64,000 nucleotides of DNA from Wenyingzhuangia marina (GTDB lineage: Bacteria > Bacteroidota > Bacteroidia > Flavobacteriales > Flavobacteriaceae), in assembly GCF_900130035.1 (NCBI RefSeq), contig NZ_FQXQ01000001.1, positions 62,001-126,000 of the forward strand, written 5' to 3'. The position numbers were made by a program, and so were the translations under genes. How positions within the stretch are numbered: position 1 is the stretch's first letter; each line of letters begins with the position of its first letter. Positions 34,675 through 44,034 of the stretch are shown piece by piece. Below the pieces are notes generated by a model. It ran no database searches. It was given only the letters and a program-made list of their open reading frames with translations, and had not been told where the DNA came from.

Positions 34675-37059
34675 ATGTATATTTTAAAAAGTCCAGTAGT
34701 CAATAAAGAATTACCTATCAAAGTTCACGTTAGCTTTGATAGTATATTTGAGTACTTGGAAAATCAGGCAAACAACTCTGAAAGTATTTTTCATGAATCT
34801 GCTATTAAATTACTTAAAGAAGTTAATCAATACCCTGAGCTTAAAGAAGGATTTACAGATTTATCTTTATTAAAAACATATAAGCATCAAATTAAAAGAT
34901 TATTATCTGTTTTATTTCCTGACCTTTTACAAAGCAACGAAATAAAAGCAGCCTCAATTCCTTTTGACATGACAGCTTTTATGCTTTCTAAAAGATTTAG
35001 AAGTATTATAGACAATGCTGGAGATGATTTTAAATACGAAATAAGAAACTTTGACACTAAAAACATGTACATACTTACTTGTGTGTATATTTTAAGTTTT
35101 TACTACAACGAAAAAATAGATTTTAAAAGACCTTTTTTCTACGATATCCCTGATGTAAAAAATAATACCATCAAAAGTTACAGAGCTTTGTACAATGCTG
35201 ATTTTGCAAAAATTATAAAAACAGACAATGCTCCAGAATTAACCAAAGATGACATCAAACTCCTATTAAGAAACTTTGACAATATTGATATTTGGAAAGA
35301 AAAAATCCCACCAAGTTCTTATATATTTAAAGGTTTTGGAATCATGAACCTTTTTGATGTTACGCAAGATGAAACCATTTCTAACATCAAAAATACCGTT
35401 ATAAAAAGAGACCTCAATACGCTTGTTAATCTTGAAAAAAACTTACAAGATTTATTTAACGTTCCTGATTTAAAAATGGGAATTTCTATTTATAATAAAA
35501 ACGAAGGAAACAGATCTGTTAACTTTATAAAAACAAAAATTGATCATAGTATAATTGCCAACGAAAATTGTTGCGATGTTAAAGATTATTTTTGTCATAA
35601 TATTAAAAATCGTGTTTTTAACGACTATTTAATCACCAGTATTGCAGATGTTGAGGAATATAAAAAGAATTCAAACGAAGATCATTTCTATAAGTCTATC
35701 AACTCTAAAAACATCCAAAGCATCATACTTGTTCCCATACTACTTGACAACGATTATATTGCCGTATTAGAATTGGCTTCTCCTAAAAGCTATGCCTTAA
35801 ACTCAGTAAATGCCAACAAACTAAAAGATATTTTACCTGTATTAAATATTAGTCTACAAAAGGCTATTGATGAACGTCAAAATTTATTAGAATCTGTTAT
35901 TCAAGAAAACTATACCACCATTCATTCTAGTGTCAAATGGAAGTTTTACAATGCTGCTGATGAATATTTACTAAACAACAGCCAAAACAACAGTACTAAA
36001 CTAAAAAACATCACCTTTAAAAAGGTATATCCATTATATGGACAATGTGATGTAAAAGACTCTTCAGCCGCCAGAAACAAAGCCATTCAAGATGATTTAA
36101 CTTCTCAATTAAAAGACACAATTTCTTTGTTTGAAAAAATTCATCAAGAAGAAAAACTTTTGGTTTATGATGAGATTATTTATCGTTTGCGAAAAACGTT
36201 AAAATCTATTAAAAACGGTATTAAAACCTCCGATGAATTATTAATTACCGATTTTTTTAAGAATGATATTTACCCTGTATTAAATCATTTAAAAGAACAT
36301 CATGCATTTATTAAAAATGATATTATTGACTACGAAAGTAAAATTGATCATACTTTAAAAATTGTATATAAAAAACGTAAAGCTTATGAGGATTTTATAT
36401 CTAGCTTAAATAGTAGTTTGGCTAAACACTTAGACCATGCGCAAAAAGAAGCACAAGAATTTTACCCACATTATTACGAGCGTTTTAAAACCGATGGTTT
36501 AGACTACAACATGTATATTGGGGAAAGTATTAGCAATACAAAAGAATTTCATCCTATATACATTAAAAACATTAAACTTTGGCAGTTAATCCAACAATGT
36601 GAACTTGAAAAAATTGCAAAACAAATTGACAGTAATCATAAAGATATTAGTCTACAAGTCACTTCTTTAATTTTAGTTCATTCTCAACATCTAGACATTA
36701 AATTTAGAATGGATGAGAAAAAGTTTGATGTAGATGGAGCTTATAACATGCGCTACGAAATCATCAAAAAAAGAATTGATAAATCTTATTTAAAAGGAAC
36801 CAAAGAAAGATTAACCCAAACAGGAAAATTAGCCATTGTTTATACCCATGAACATGACTTAGAGGAGTATTTAAAATATATTGAATACTTAACCAAACAA
36901 GATTATTTTACAAAAGACATCGAACTAGTAGACATAGAAGACCTACAAGGTGTTTCTGGTTTAAAAGCCATTAGAGTAGGAATTAATTACAACCGTATAA
37001 ATAATGATTTATTGTCTTTTGAAAAATTATTAAAAGCAACTGAGTTGATTACAAGGTAA
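34675..37059 (+). CDS. Large GAF-domain protein, function unknown
   Basis: 794 aa, no signal peptide or membrane segment. An all-alpha N-terminal region (about 1-230) precedes a GAF-like domain at roughly 245-395 (LEKNLQDLFNVPDLKMGISI through IQSIILVPILLDNDYIAVLELASP). The C-terminal half is helical, with possible coiled-coil (LKDTISLFEKIHQEEKLLVY). No kinase, phosphatase, cyclase or DNA-binding motif is recognised. GAF domains bind small ligands or mediate dimerisation. It converges on the HD-PycTM gene with only 3 nt between the stop codons and has no obvious terminator. Function unassigned. Confidence 0.75.
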   Translation: MYILKSPVVNKELPIKVHVSFDSIFEYLENQANNSESIFHESAIKLLKEVNQYPELKEGFTDLSLLKTYKHQIKRLLSVLFPDLLQSNEIKAASIPFDMTAFMLSKRFRSIIDNAGDDFKYEIRNFDTKNMYILTCVYILSFYYNEKIDFKRPFFYDIPDVKNNTIKSYRALYNADFAKIIKTDNAPELTKDDIKLLLRNFDNIDIWKEKIPPSSYIFKGFGIMNLFDVTQDETISNIKNTVIKRDLNTLVNLEKNLQDLFNVPDLKMGISIYNKNEGNRSVNFIKTKIDHSIIANENCCDVKDYFCHNIKNRVFNDYLITSIADVEEYKKNSNEDHFYKSINSKNIQSIILVPILLDNDYIAVLELASPKSYALNSVNANKLKDILPVLNISLQKAIDERQNLLESVIQENYTTIHSSVKWKFYNAADEYLLNNSQNNSTKLKNITFKKVYPLYGQCDVKDSSAARNKAIQDDLTSQLKDTISLFEKIHQEEKLLVYDEIIYRLRKTLKSIKNGIKTSDELLITDFFKNDIYPVLNHLKEHHAFIKNDIIDYESKIDHTLKIVYKKRKAYEDFISSLNSSLAKHLDHAQKEAQEFYPHYYERFKTDGLDYNMYIGESISNTKEFHPIYIKNIKLWQLIQQCELEKIAKQIDSNHKDISLQVTSLILVHSQHLDIKFRMDEKKFDVDGAYNMRYEIIKKRIDKSYLKGTKERLTQTGKLAIVYTHEHDLEEYLKYIEYLTKQDYFTKDIELVDIEDLQGVSGLKAIRVGINYNRINNDLLSFEKLLKATELITR

Positions 37060-37062
37060 TAT

Positions 37063-38292
37063 TTAAATTCCTAAACTATAAAAAGCAAGTCCAAAAGATA
37101 TCACAGAAAGAATAATTCCTGTCATGAAAATAGTATAAGTTATTCTTAGTAGCTTATACTTTCTTGCCAATACAACTCCTAAAAAGTATAAGTCTTTATT
37201 TAAAGATTTATACAAATATTCTCTATCATCAATCAAAGCAAACATACTATCATCAAATGTTTGTAAAGGCATTTTATGAAAATTTCCAAAAAATAATAAA
37301 TTCACTTTTTTATTATCTACATCCTCTTGCGTAAAAGTCCCAGAAGTAACCTTTGGGCGGGTAGATAAAATGGCAAATATGATTGAAATAACCGCTGTTA
37401 AAAGAAATATAATGGTTGGTGTAATTAAGTAATGATTGTCGGCTTTATCTAACTTTGGAAACAAACTAGACAATGCTAAAGATAAAATAATAGCATTTAC
37501 ACTTAATAAAATATTTGCTTTAGAATCTGCAATAGCACTTAATTTTATATGGTTACGTAATGTAACTCTATACATGGTTTCTACAGTCTTATCTGCCTTT
37601 TTATCAAATGTACTTTTAGTACTCTTAGATTTATTCTTTTCTCTTTTTAGCAATGCATCATCTTCTTTTTGAATGGCATTTTTTAATTTTTTTTCATTGG
37701 ATGCCAAATTAGATGATTTTAAAGCACTCCAATGTCTAAATGCAAAATCTGTATAAAACTTATGTGCTTTTAAAAATTCAGAATTACACTGAAACCATTC
37801 TACATCTGTTAAAGTTTTTCCTTCTAATAACTCCCACTCTGCTCTTAATAATTTGCTATCAGATTCAAAAGAAGAAGTTGCTACGTGAAACAAATCTGCA
37901 TCACAAATAATTTCTTCTATTTTATTCGTAGGATTTTGAGGCATTTTTGTAGCTCTAATACAATTAACCACTACCTCTATTTTATTTTCATCATAATGAT
38001 GATCTTTTAAAAAACTAATGACCTCTTTTACGCTTCTTTCTTCATGTCCATCTCCTCCTTTTGTATATCCAATATCATGAAACCAAGCTGCCAACAACAA
38101 ACTTTCTTTATCTTCTTCAGAAATTTTTTCTTCTTTGGCCAAAGTTTTAGCAGCATCAACCACATCTTGTGTATGCGTTATGCTATGATAAATAGTACCT
38201 GAAGGTAAATTATGTTTTAAATAACTAACAACATATAATTCTGCAGACTCTACTATGGAAGATTTCATATCTTTATATTGAGGTTCAACCAA
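37063..38292 (-). CDS. HD phosphohydrolase fused to PycTM (DUF5706) membrane domain
   Basis: 409 aa. The HD metal-dependent phosphohydrolase domain spans about 15-190, with His40, His72-Asp73 in AAWFHDIGYTKG and a later Asp in ICDADLFH. After a charged linker (about 200-235) comes a domain with membrane segments about 258-277, 288-310 and 386-407 and the SKANILLSVNAIILSL motif, which matches the PycTM/DUF5706 module described as the effector of Pycsar anti-phage systems. No cyclase gene is adjacent, so a defence role is not established. The HD domain could degrade a nucleotide signal that controls the membrane part. It is divergent from the metallophosphoesterase gene. Confidence 0.8.
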   Translation of the reverse strand: MVEPQYKDMKSSIVESAELYVVSYLKHNLPSGTIYHSITHTQDVVDAAKTLAKEEKISEEDKESLLLAAWFHDIGYTKGGDGHEERSVKEVISFLKDHHYDENKIEVVVNCIRATKMPQNPTNKIEEIICDADLFHVATSSFESDSKLLRAEWELLEGKTLTDVEWFQCNSEFLKAHKFYTDFAFRHWSALKSSNLASNEKKLKNAIQKEDDALLKREKNKSKSTKSTFDKKADKTVETMYRVTLRNHIKLSAIADSKANILLSVNAIILSLALSSLFPKLDKADNHYLITPTIIFLLTAVISIIFAILSTRPKVTSGTFTQEDVDNKKVNLLFFGNFHKMPLQTFDDSMFALIDDREYLYKSLNKDLYFLGVVLARKYKLLRITYTIFMTGIILSVISFGLAFYSLGI

Positions 38293-38340
38293 ATTTATTA
38301 AAATAAGTTTACTTTTAGTTTATCATTACATCAAATAAAA

Positions 38341-41300
38341 ATGAATTTAATTTCCCTTAAAAATTCACTTCTATTCATTTCTATGTTATTAGTAATGAGT
38401 TGTGCTACCTACAAAAAACAAATTTCAGAACAATTTAAAAACTGGAATGTAAACAAAAATACATCTAAAGAAATTAGTAACATTTACTTAATTGGTGATG
38501 CTGGTGACCTTGCAACAGGAAATAAAACACTAGAAAGTTTAAAAAAAGAACTTTTAAATCAAAGTGAGAACAGTACTGTTATTTTTTTGGGTGATAATGT
38601 ATATCCTAAAGGGATTTCTCCCAAAAAAGGAAAAAAACAAAAAGATGGGATTTCTAAACTAAACGCTCAGTTAGATATTCTAAAAAACTACAAGGGAAAA
38701 ACTTTATTCATTCCAGGAAATCACGATTGGTATTACGGACTTGATGGTTTAAAAAAACAAGAAAAATTAGTAGAAGATGCCTTGGGAAAAAATACTTTTT
38801 TACCAGAAAATGGTTGTCCACTAGAGGTGGTACATTTAAATAAAGAGGTAGATGTTATTGTAGTAGATTCTCAATGGTATATCACAGATTGGGATCAGCA
38901 TCCGGAAATGAATGACAAATGTGATGAAATTAAAACCCGTGAAAAGTTTTTTGTTGAGTTAGAAGGATTGATAAACAAAAGTCAACAAAAAATAACACTT
39001 CTTGCTATTCATCACCCTATGATTAGTAAAGGAACTCATGGCGGTGAAAATTCTTTTAAACAGCATATCTTCCCGCTCCCTATAAACATTCCTTTACCTG
39101 GACTGGGAACTCTTTTTCAAGCCATTAGAAAAACTAGTGGCTTAAGCCCTCAAGATTTAAATGCTCATAGATATCTTCAACTAACCGAAAGAATTACCAC
39201 CCTAGCCAAAGAACATCCACATCTTATTTTTGTTTCTGGACACGATCATAATTTACAATATCTGTACAAAGATGGAATTCCACAAATTATTAGTGGTGCA
39301 GGCTCTAAAACCTCCCCCACTTATTTGGGAAAAGAAAAAGGATTTACTTATGGTAAAAATGGTTATGCAAAACTAAGCATCTACCCAAATAAAGAAGTTA
39401 GTGTAGCATTTAAAAATAATATCAAGACAATATTCGAAACGACTGTTTTTAAAGCAGAACAAGAAAAAAGAGAAACAGTATACAATCATTTAAATATTCC
39501 TCCTTTTGTTAATGCTGCTATTTATCCAAAAAACTTAACAGATAAGAATAAAGTTTTTAAAGCCATTTGGGGACATCATTACAGAAACGAATATAGCATT
39601 CCTGTAAAAGCAAAAACTGTTTTGTTAGATACTTTATATGGTGGTTTAACTGTAGTTAAAAAAGGCGGTGGACATCAATCTAAATCTTTGCGTTTGGTAA
39701 ATCCTGATGGAAAACAATACGTAATGCGTGCTTTAAAAAAGAGTGCTGTTCGTTTTTTACAAACTGTTGCTTTTAAAAATGATTATGTTACCAATCAACT
39801 AAAAAACACCTATACCGAAAATATTTTATTCGATTTTTATACTTCTGCACATCCATACACGCCTTTTATTATTGGTGATTTATCCGATCCTATAAACGTT
39901 TACCACACCAATCCTAAATTATTTTATATACCCAAACAAAACGCTTTAATCCCTTATGACAATGAATTTGGGGATGCTTTATATATGATTGAAGAAAGAC
40001 CTGAAGAAGATCAAAAAAAAATAGCTTCTTTTGGTTTTCCTGATGATATTATTAGTACTGATGATTTATTTGAAGAACTTAGAGATGATAAAAACAACAA
40101 ATTAGACGAGAAAAATTACGTAACCGCTCGTTTATTTGATATGATTTTAGGAGACTGGGACAGACATACCGACCAATGGAGATGGGCAGTATTTAAAGAT
40201 GGTAAACACAAAACTTTTAGACCTATTCCTAGAGATAGAGATCAGGCATTTTCTAATTATGATGGTCCTTTGTTAACTACTTTAACCACACTTGTTGACC
40301 CTATTAAATTGATGCAAACGTACGATAAAGACATCCGAAACTTATTTAAGTTTAACGATGAACCTTACCCTATTGACGTTTCTCTATTACAAGAAAGCAA
40401 TTACAAAATTTGGGAAGAACAAGCCAATTATATCAAACAAAATTTGACTGATGAAGTTATTAACAAAGCTTTTGATCAGTTACCTGATGCCGTTAAAAAC
40501 AATAATATTGAAAGAATAGAAGAGGTTTTAAAATACCGAAGAGATCATGTGATAGAAACTGCTAAAAATTATCGTAAAATTTTAGAAAAATTTGCCATTG
40601 TAAAAGGAAGTGATAAAGATGATTGGTTTGAAGTTACAGCAGATAAAAAATTAACTACAATCCTTGTTTTTAACATTAAAGATGGTAAAAAAGAAGACTT
40701 ACATTTTACCAAAGAATTTAATAACAACAACACCAAAGAAATTTGGATATATGGTTTAGATGATAACGATTATTACGAAGTAAAAAACATTAGTAAAAAA
40801 AGTCCTAAAATACGTTTGATTGGTGGACAAAATCATGATACTTATGAGATTGATAATGCTAAAAACATTAGAGTTCACGATTTTAAAACCAAGAAAAATA
40901 CTTTTAAAGGCCGTTTTAAAAAACATCTAAGCAATCAATACGATAAAAATATTTATGAGTACCGAAAAGTAAAGGACAATACCTTAACAGTATTGCCTCT
41001 TGTAGCATACAACCCTGATGATGGAATTAATTTTGGCCCTAGTATTACCTTTACTAATTATGGTTTTAACAGGCAACCTTTTACCAATCAACACCATGTA
41101 AGTCTTAAATATTTTAGTGCTACAGTTGGTTTTGATTTTGCTCATAAAAGCGAATTTGCTACTTACTACAATCATTGGAATCTGTTTGTAAATACAAGAT
41201 TAACAAGTTCTAATTTTAGTAATAACTTTTTTGGATTTGGAAACAACACCATGAATAATGATCATGCTTTGGGTTTAGATTACAACCGAGTAAAATCTGA

Positions 41301-42003
41301 AATAAAAAGTATTGAACCTGGAATTACTTGGAACAATTTAATGGGTGCTAAGTTTAATATCAGTATTCCTTTAACTATTTATGAACTTGAAGAAACAGAA
41401 GGAAGATATATTAATACTTTACCTATTGAGTTTGATGAGCAAAATTTTGCAGGAATTAAAACAAGTCTAAACTTCTCTAATTTTGACAGTACTTCTTTAC
41501 CCTCTTTAGGTTTCGATTTTAATTTAGATTCTGGTTGGGATTATAACCTTTCTAAAGAATCTTCTTTGGCTTATGTAAAAACAAATTTAGGAATGATGTT
41601 CCCCATCTCTTTAAATCACAAATGGGTATTTGCGAGTAAAATTCGTTCTCAATTTAATTTTGGAGAAAATTTTCAATTGTATCAATCTGCATTTATTGGA
41701 GGAAACAATGGATTAAGAGGTTTTAGAAATGAACGATTTGCAGGAAAAAGTGCCTTTACCCAAAACTCAAATATTAGATATACTATCAACAAAGTTAAAA
41801 CTCCTATTTTACCTGTTACTTACGGCCTAAGTTTAGGCTATGATTATGGTAGGGTTTGGCTGCCTAATGAAGTATCTGACAGATGGCATACTTCATACGG
41901 AACCACCTTATGGTTTAGTGCCCCGTTGGCAAAAATAAATTTAAACTTATTTAACAGTAAAGAAGGGTTAAGATTTACTTTTGGAGTTGGAGTAGATTGG
42001 TAA
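38341..42003 (+). CDS. Metallophosphoesterase fused to C-terminal Omp85-like beta-barrel
   Basis: 1220 aa; lipobox ending LVMSC (Cys21). A calcineurin-like metallophosphoesterase domain covers about 45-350: GDAGD at 52-56, GDNVYPKG at 84-91, GNHDWYYG at 126-133, then HHPM and GHDHN. A long middle region (about 390-800, including GDWDRHTDQWRW and PRDRDQAF) is of no fold I can name, though it is reminiscent of a kinase-like domain. The last 300 residues are strand-rich and contain GGNNGLRGFRNERF near 1120, the LRGF signature of Omp85/BamA-type barrels, and end in Trp as outer-membrane proteins do. It is probably a surface-anchored phosphatase carried by its own barrel. Substrate unknown. Confidence 0.82.
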   Translation: MNLISLKNSLLFISMLLVMSCATYKKQISEQFKNWNVNKNTSKEISNIYLIGDAGDLATGNKTLESLKKELLNQSENSTVIFLGDNVYPKGISPKKGKKQKDGISKLNAQLDILKNYKGKTLFIPGNHDWYYGLDGLKKQEKLVEDALGKNTFLPENGCPLEVVHLNKEVDVIVVDSQWYITDWDQHPEMNDKCDEIKTREKFFVELEGLINKSQQKITLLAIHHPMISKGTHGGENSFKQHIFPLPINIPLPGLGTLFQAIRKTSGLSPQDLNAHRYLQLTERITTLAKEHPHLIFVSGHDHNLQYLYKDGIPQIISGAGSKTSPTYLGKEKGFTYGKNGYAKLSIYPNKEVSVAFKNNIKTIFETTVFKAEQEKRETVYNHLNIPPFVNAAIYPKNLTDKNKVFKAIWGHHYRNEYSIPVKAKTVLLDTLYGGLTVVKKGGGHQSKSLRLVNPDGKQYVMRALKKSAVRFLQTVAFKNDYVTNQLKNTYTENILFDFYTSAHPYTPFIIGDLSDPINVYHTNPKLFYIPKQNALIPYDNEFGDALYMIEERPEEDQKKIASFGFPDDIISTDDLFEELRDDKNNKLDEKNYVTARLFDMILGDWDRHTDQWRWAVFKDGKHKTFRPIPRDRDQAFSNYDGPLLTTLTTLVDPIKLMQTYDKDIRNLFKFNDEPYPIDVSLLQESNYKIWEEQANYIKQNLTDEVINKAFDQLPDAVKNNNIERIEEVLKYRRDHVIETAKNYRKILEKFAIVKGSDKDDWFEVTADKKLTTILVFNIKDGKKEDLHFTKEFNNNNTKEIWIYGLDDNDYYEVKNISKKSPKIRLIGGQNHDTYEIDNAKNIRVHDFKTKKNTFKGRFKKHLSNQYDKNIYEYRKVKDNTLTVLPLVAYNPDDGINFGPSITFTNYGFNRQPFTNQHHVSLKYFSATVGFDFAHKSEFATYYNHWNLFVNTRLTSSNFSNNFFGFGNNTMNNDHALGLDYNRVKSEIKSIEPGITWNNLMGAKFNISIPLTIYELEETEGRYINTLPIEFDEQNFAGIKTSLNFSNFDSTSLPSLGFDFNLDSGWDYNLSKESSLAYVKTNLGMMFPISLNHKWVFASKIRSQFNFGENFQLYQSAFIGGNNGLRGFRNERFAGKSAFTQNSNIRYTINKVKTPILPVTYGLSLGYDYGRVWLPNEVSDRWHTSYGTTLWFSAPLAKINLNLFNSKEGLRFTFGVGVDW

Positions 42004-42006
42004 ATG

Positions 42007-42104
42007 GTGAGTAGTGAGTAGTGAGTAGTGAGTAGTGAGTAGTGAGTAGTGAGTAGTGAGTAGTGAGTAGTGAGTAGTGAGTAGTGAGTAGTGAGTAGTG
42101 AGTA
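42007..42104. repeat. Heptanucleotide tandem repeat, 14 perfect copies of GTGAGTA
   Basis: 98 bp made of exactly 14 head-to-tail GTGAGTA units, starting 3 nt after the stop of the metallophosphoesterase gene. It is noncoding, with stops in all plus-strand frames. It is a likely slipped-strand hot spot whose copy number should vary between strains. No hairpin is formed by the unit. Confidence 0.97.
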
Positions 42105-42226
42105 AAATTAGAAAGTCGACTGAACAGCTCAAGCTCTAACCACTTAAACATATTAACAAGATAGCAGTTTTTCAGTCAGCAGCGCTTAATAAAAACATCA
42201 ACTAAACAGTTAAACACATAAAACAA

Positions 42227-43945
42227 CTACTCTGTGACTCTTACATCTTTTAACATCAATTGTAAGGACGTATAACCATTCCAATTATTTTCTTCTAAAG
42301 TAAAGGCTGCTTCAAAAGTTTCCGCATTTACAATATCTTCTAGTTGATTTCCCATTCCAAAACCAATGGCATTATAAGTTTTGTCATCAGCACCATAAAT
42401 AATATTTAAACGCAAATGTTCTGGCAAATCATTTTCGTTTTCCACTTTACCAATACGTTTTCCATAGCCATTATCTCTTAAACCTGTAGCTTTAAAAACA
42501 GGCTTCATATTAGCAGGTCCAAAAGGAGCAAATTGTGATAAAATTCTGTAAAACTTTGGATTTAAATCTATCAAATCAACCTCAGCATCAAGAATAATTT
42601 CGGGTGTTTTTTGTTCTTCAGATAAAGTTTCTTTCACCACTTGTTCAAAAGCTCTTTTAAAAGCTGTATAATTTTCAGGTAACAAAGTCAATCCCGCAGC
42701 ATATTTATGTCCTCCAAACTGTTCTATATGCTCTGAACAAGCCTCTAAAGCATTGTAAACATCAAATCCTTTTACTGATCTTGCCGATGCCGCTAGTTTT
42801 TCACCACTTTTTGTAAATACCAAAGTGGGTCTATAGTAATTTTCTATGAGTCTTGAAGCCACAATACCAATAACACCTTTATGCCAAGTTTCACAAAAAA
42901 CAACACTCGTGCTGTTTTGCTCTTCATTATTTTCTCTAATTTGTTGTATAGCTTCATCTGTTATTTTTTTATCTAATTCTTTTCTATCAGCGTTGTATTG
43001 ATCAATTTCTCTAGCAAACTTTTTTGCTAAATTCATGTCTTGCTCGGTAAGTAACTCTACTGCATGAATCCCTTGTTTCATTCTACCCGCCGCATTAATT
43101 CTTGGAGCAATCATAAAAACAACATCCGTAATGGTCAATTCTGTTTTTTGAATTTGTTCTAAAACAGCTTTGATTCCTGGTCTCGGATTTGAGTTAATCA
43201 CTTTTAAGCCATGATAAGCTAAAATTCTATTTTCTCCATCCATAGGAACTATATCAGCAGCAATACTTACCGCCAATAAATCTAAATACGGAATCAATTC
43301 TTCAAAAGGTTGTTCTTGAACTTGTGCAATGGCTTGAATCACTTTAAATCCAACTCCACAACCGGACAATTCATCAAAAGGATAATGACAATCTGTTTGT
43401 TTTGGATCTAAAACCGCTACAGCATCAGGAACGTTAGCTCCTGGCCTGTGGTGATCGCAAATAATAAAATCTATATTTTTTTCTTTGGCATAAGCCACTT
43501 TATCAATGGCTTTGATTCCACAGTCTAAGGCAATAATTAAACTGATATTATTATCATCAGCAAAGTCAATTCCTTGAGTAGAAATTCCGTATCCTTCAGC
43601 ATATCTATCAGGAATATAAGTCACTACATTAGGATGCAAAGTCAATAAATAAGAAGACATTAAAGCAACAGCTGTAGTTCCATCAACATCATAGTCACCA
43701 AAAACCATAATAGTTTCATTATTTTCAATGGCATCAAAAATTCTTTGCACAGCAGCTTCCATTCCTTTCATTAAAAAAGGATTGTGTAATTCTGCTAAAT
43801 TAGGCCTAAAAAAACTCTTAGCTTTTTCAAAAGTATCAACACCACGTTGTACCAATAAGGTTGCTAAAACTTTATCAATCCCTAAAGAGTTTGATAAACT
43901 AAGAACCGTTTCTTGATTTGGTTTTGGTTTTGATATCCAACGCAT
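42227..43945 (-). CDS. recJ: Single-stranded-DNA-specific 5'-3' exonuclease RecJ
   Basis: 572 aa, full length. It degrades single-stranded DNA 5' to 3' in RecF-type recombination and mismatch repair. DHH-family motifs: DYDVDG at 84-89, ALDCG at 139-143, DHH at 164-166, and the DHHA1 half with GVIGIVASRLIENYYRP and the FGGHKYAAGLTL motif, then an OB-fold (ILSQFAPFGPANMKPVF). Convergent with the metallophosphoesterase gene. The heptanucleotide repeat lies between their ends. Confidence 0.96.
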   Translation of the reverse strand: MRWISKPKPNQETVLSLSNSLGIDKVLATLLVQRGVDTFEKAKSFFRPNLAELHNPFLMKGMEAAVQRIFDAIENNETIMVFGDYDVDGTTAVALMSSYLLTLHPNVVTYIPDRYAEGYGISTQGIDFADDNNISLIIALDCGIKAIDKVAYAKEKNIDFIICDHHRPGANVPDAVAVLDPKQTDCHYPFDELSGCGVGFKVIQAIAQVQEQPFEELIPYLDLLAVSIAADIVPMDGENRILAYHGLKVINSNPRPGIKAVLEQIQKTELTITDVVFMIAPRINAAGRMKQGIHAVELLTEQDMNLAKKFAREIDQYNADRKELDKKITDEAIQQIRENNEEQNSTSVVFCETWHKGVIGIVASRLIENYYRPTLVFTKSGEKLAASARSVKGFDVYNALEACSEHIEQFGGHKYAAGLTLLPENYTAFKRAFEQVVKETLSEEQKTPEIILDAEVDLIDLNPKFYRILSQFAPFGPANMKPVFKATGLRDNGYGKRIGKVENENDLPEHLRLNIIYGADDKTYNAIGFGMGNQLEDIVNAETFEAAFTLEENNWNGYTSLQLMLKDVRVTE

Positions 43946-44034
43946 TTTTTAAATTATGAAAATAAAAACAAACTTAAAAGAAAAATGTGCAATGGAACAT
44001 CTTAAATAAATAAAAAAATATAGTCTATTAATTT

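Noticed and set aside
37063-38292. A complete Pycsar defence system
   Set aside because: No nucleotide cyclase gene is adjacent. The neighbours are a GAF protein and a metallophosphoesterase-barrel protein.
42007-42104. Repeat array as a CRISPR
   Set aside because: The 7-bp units are contiguous with no spacers, and no cas genes are in the window.
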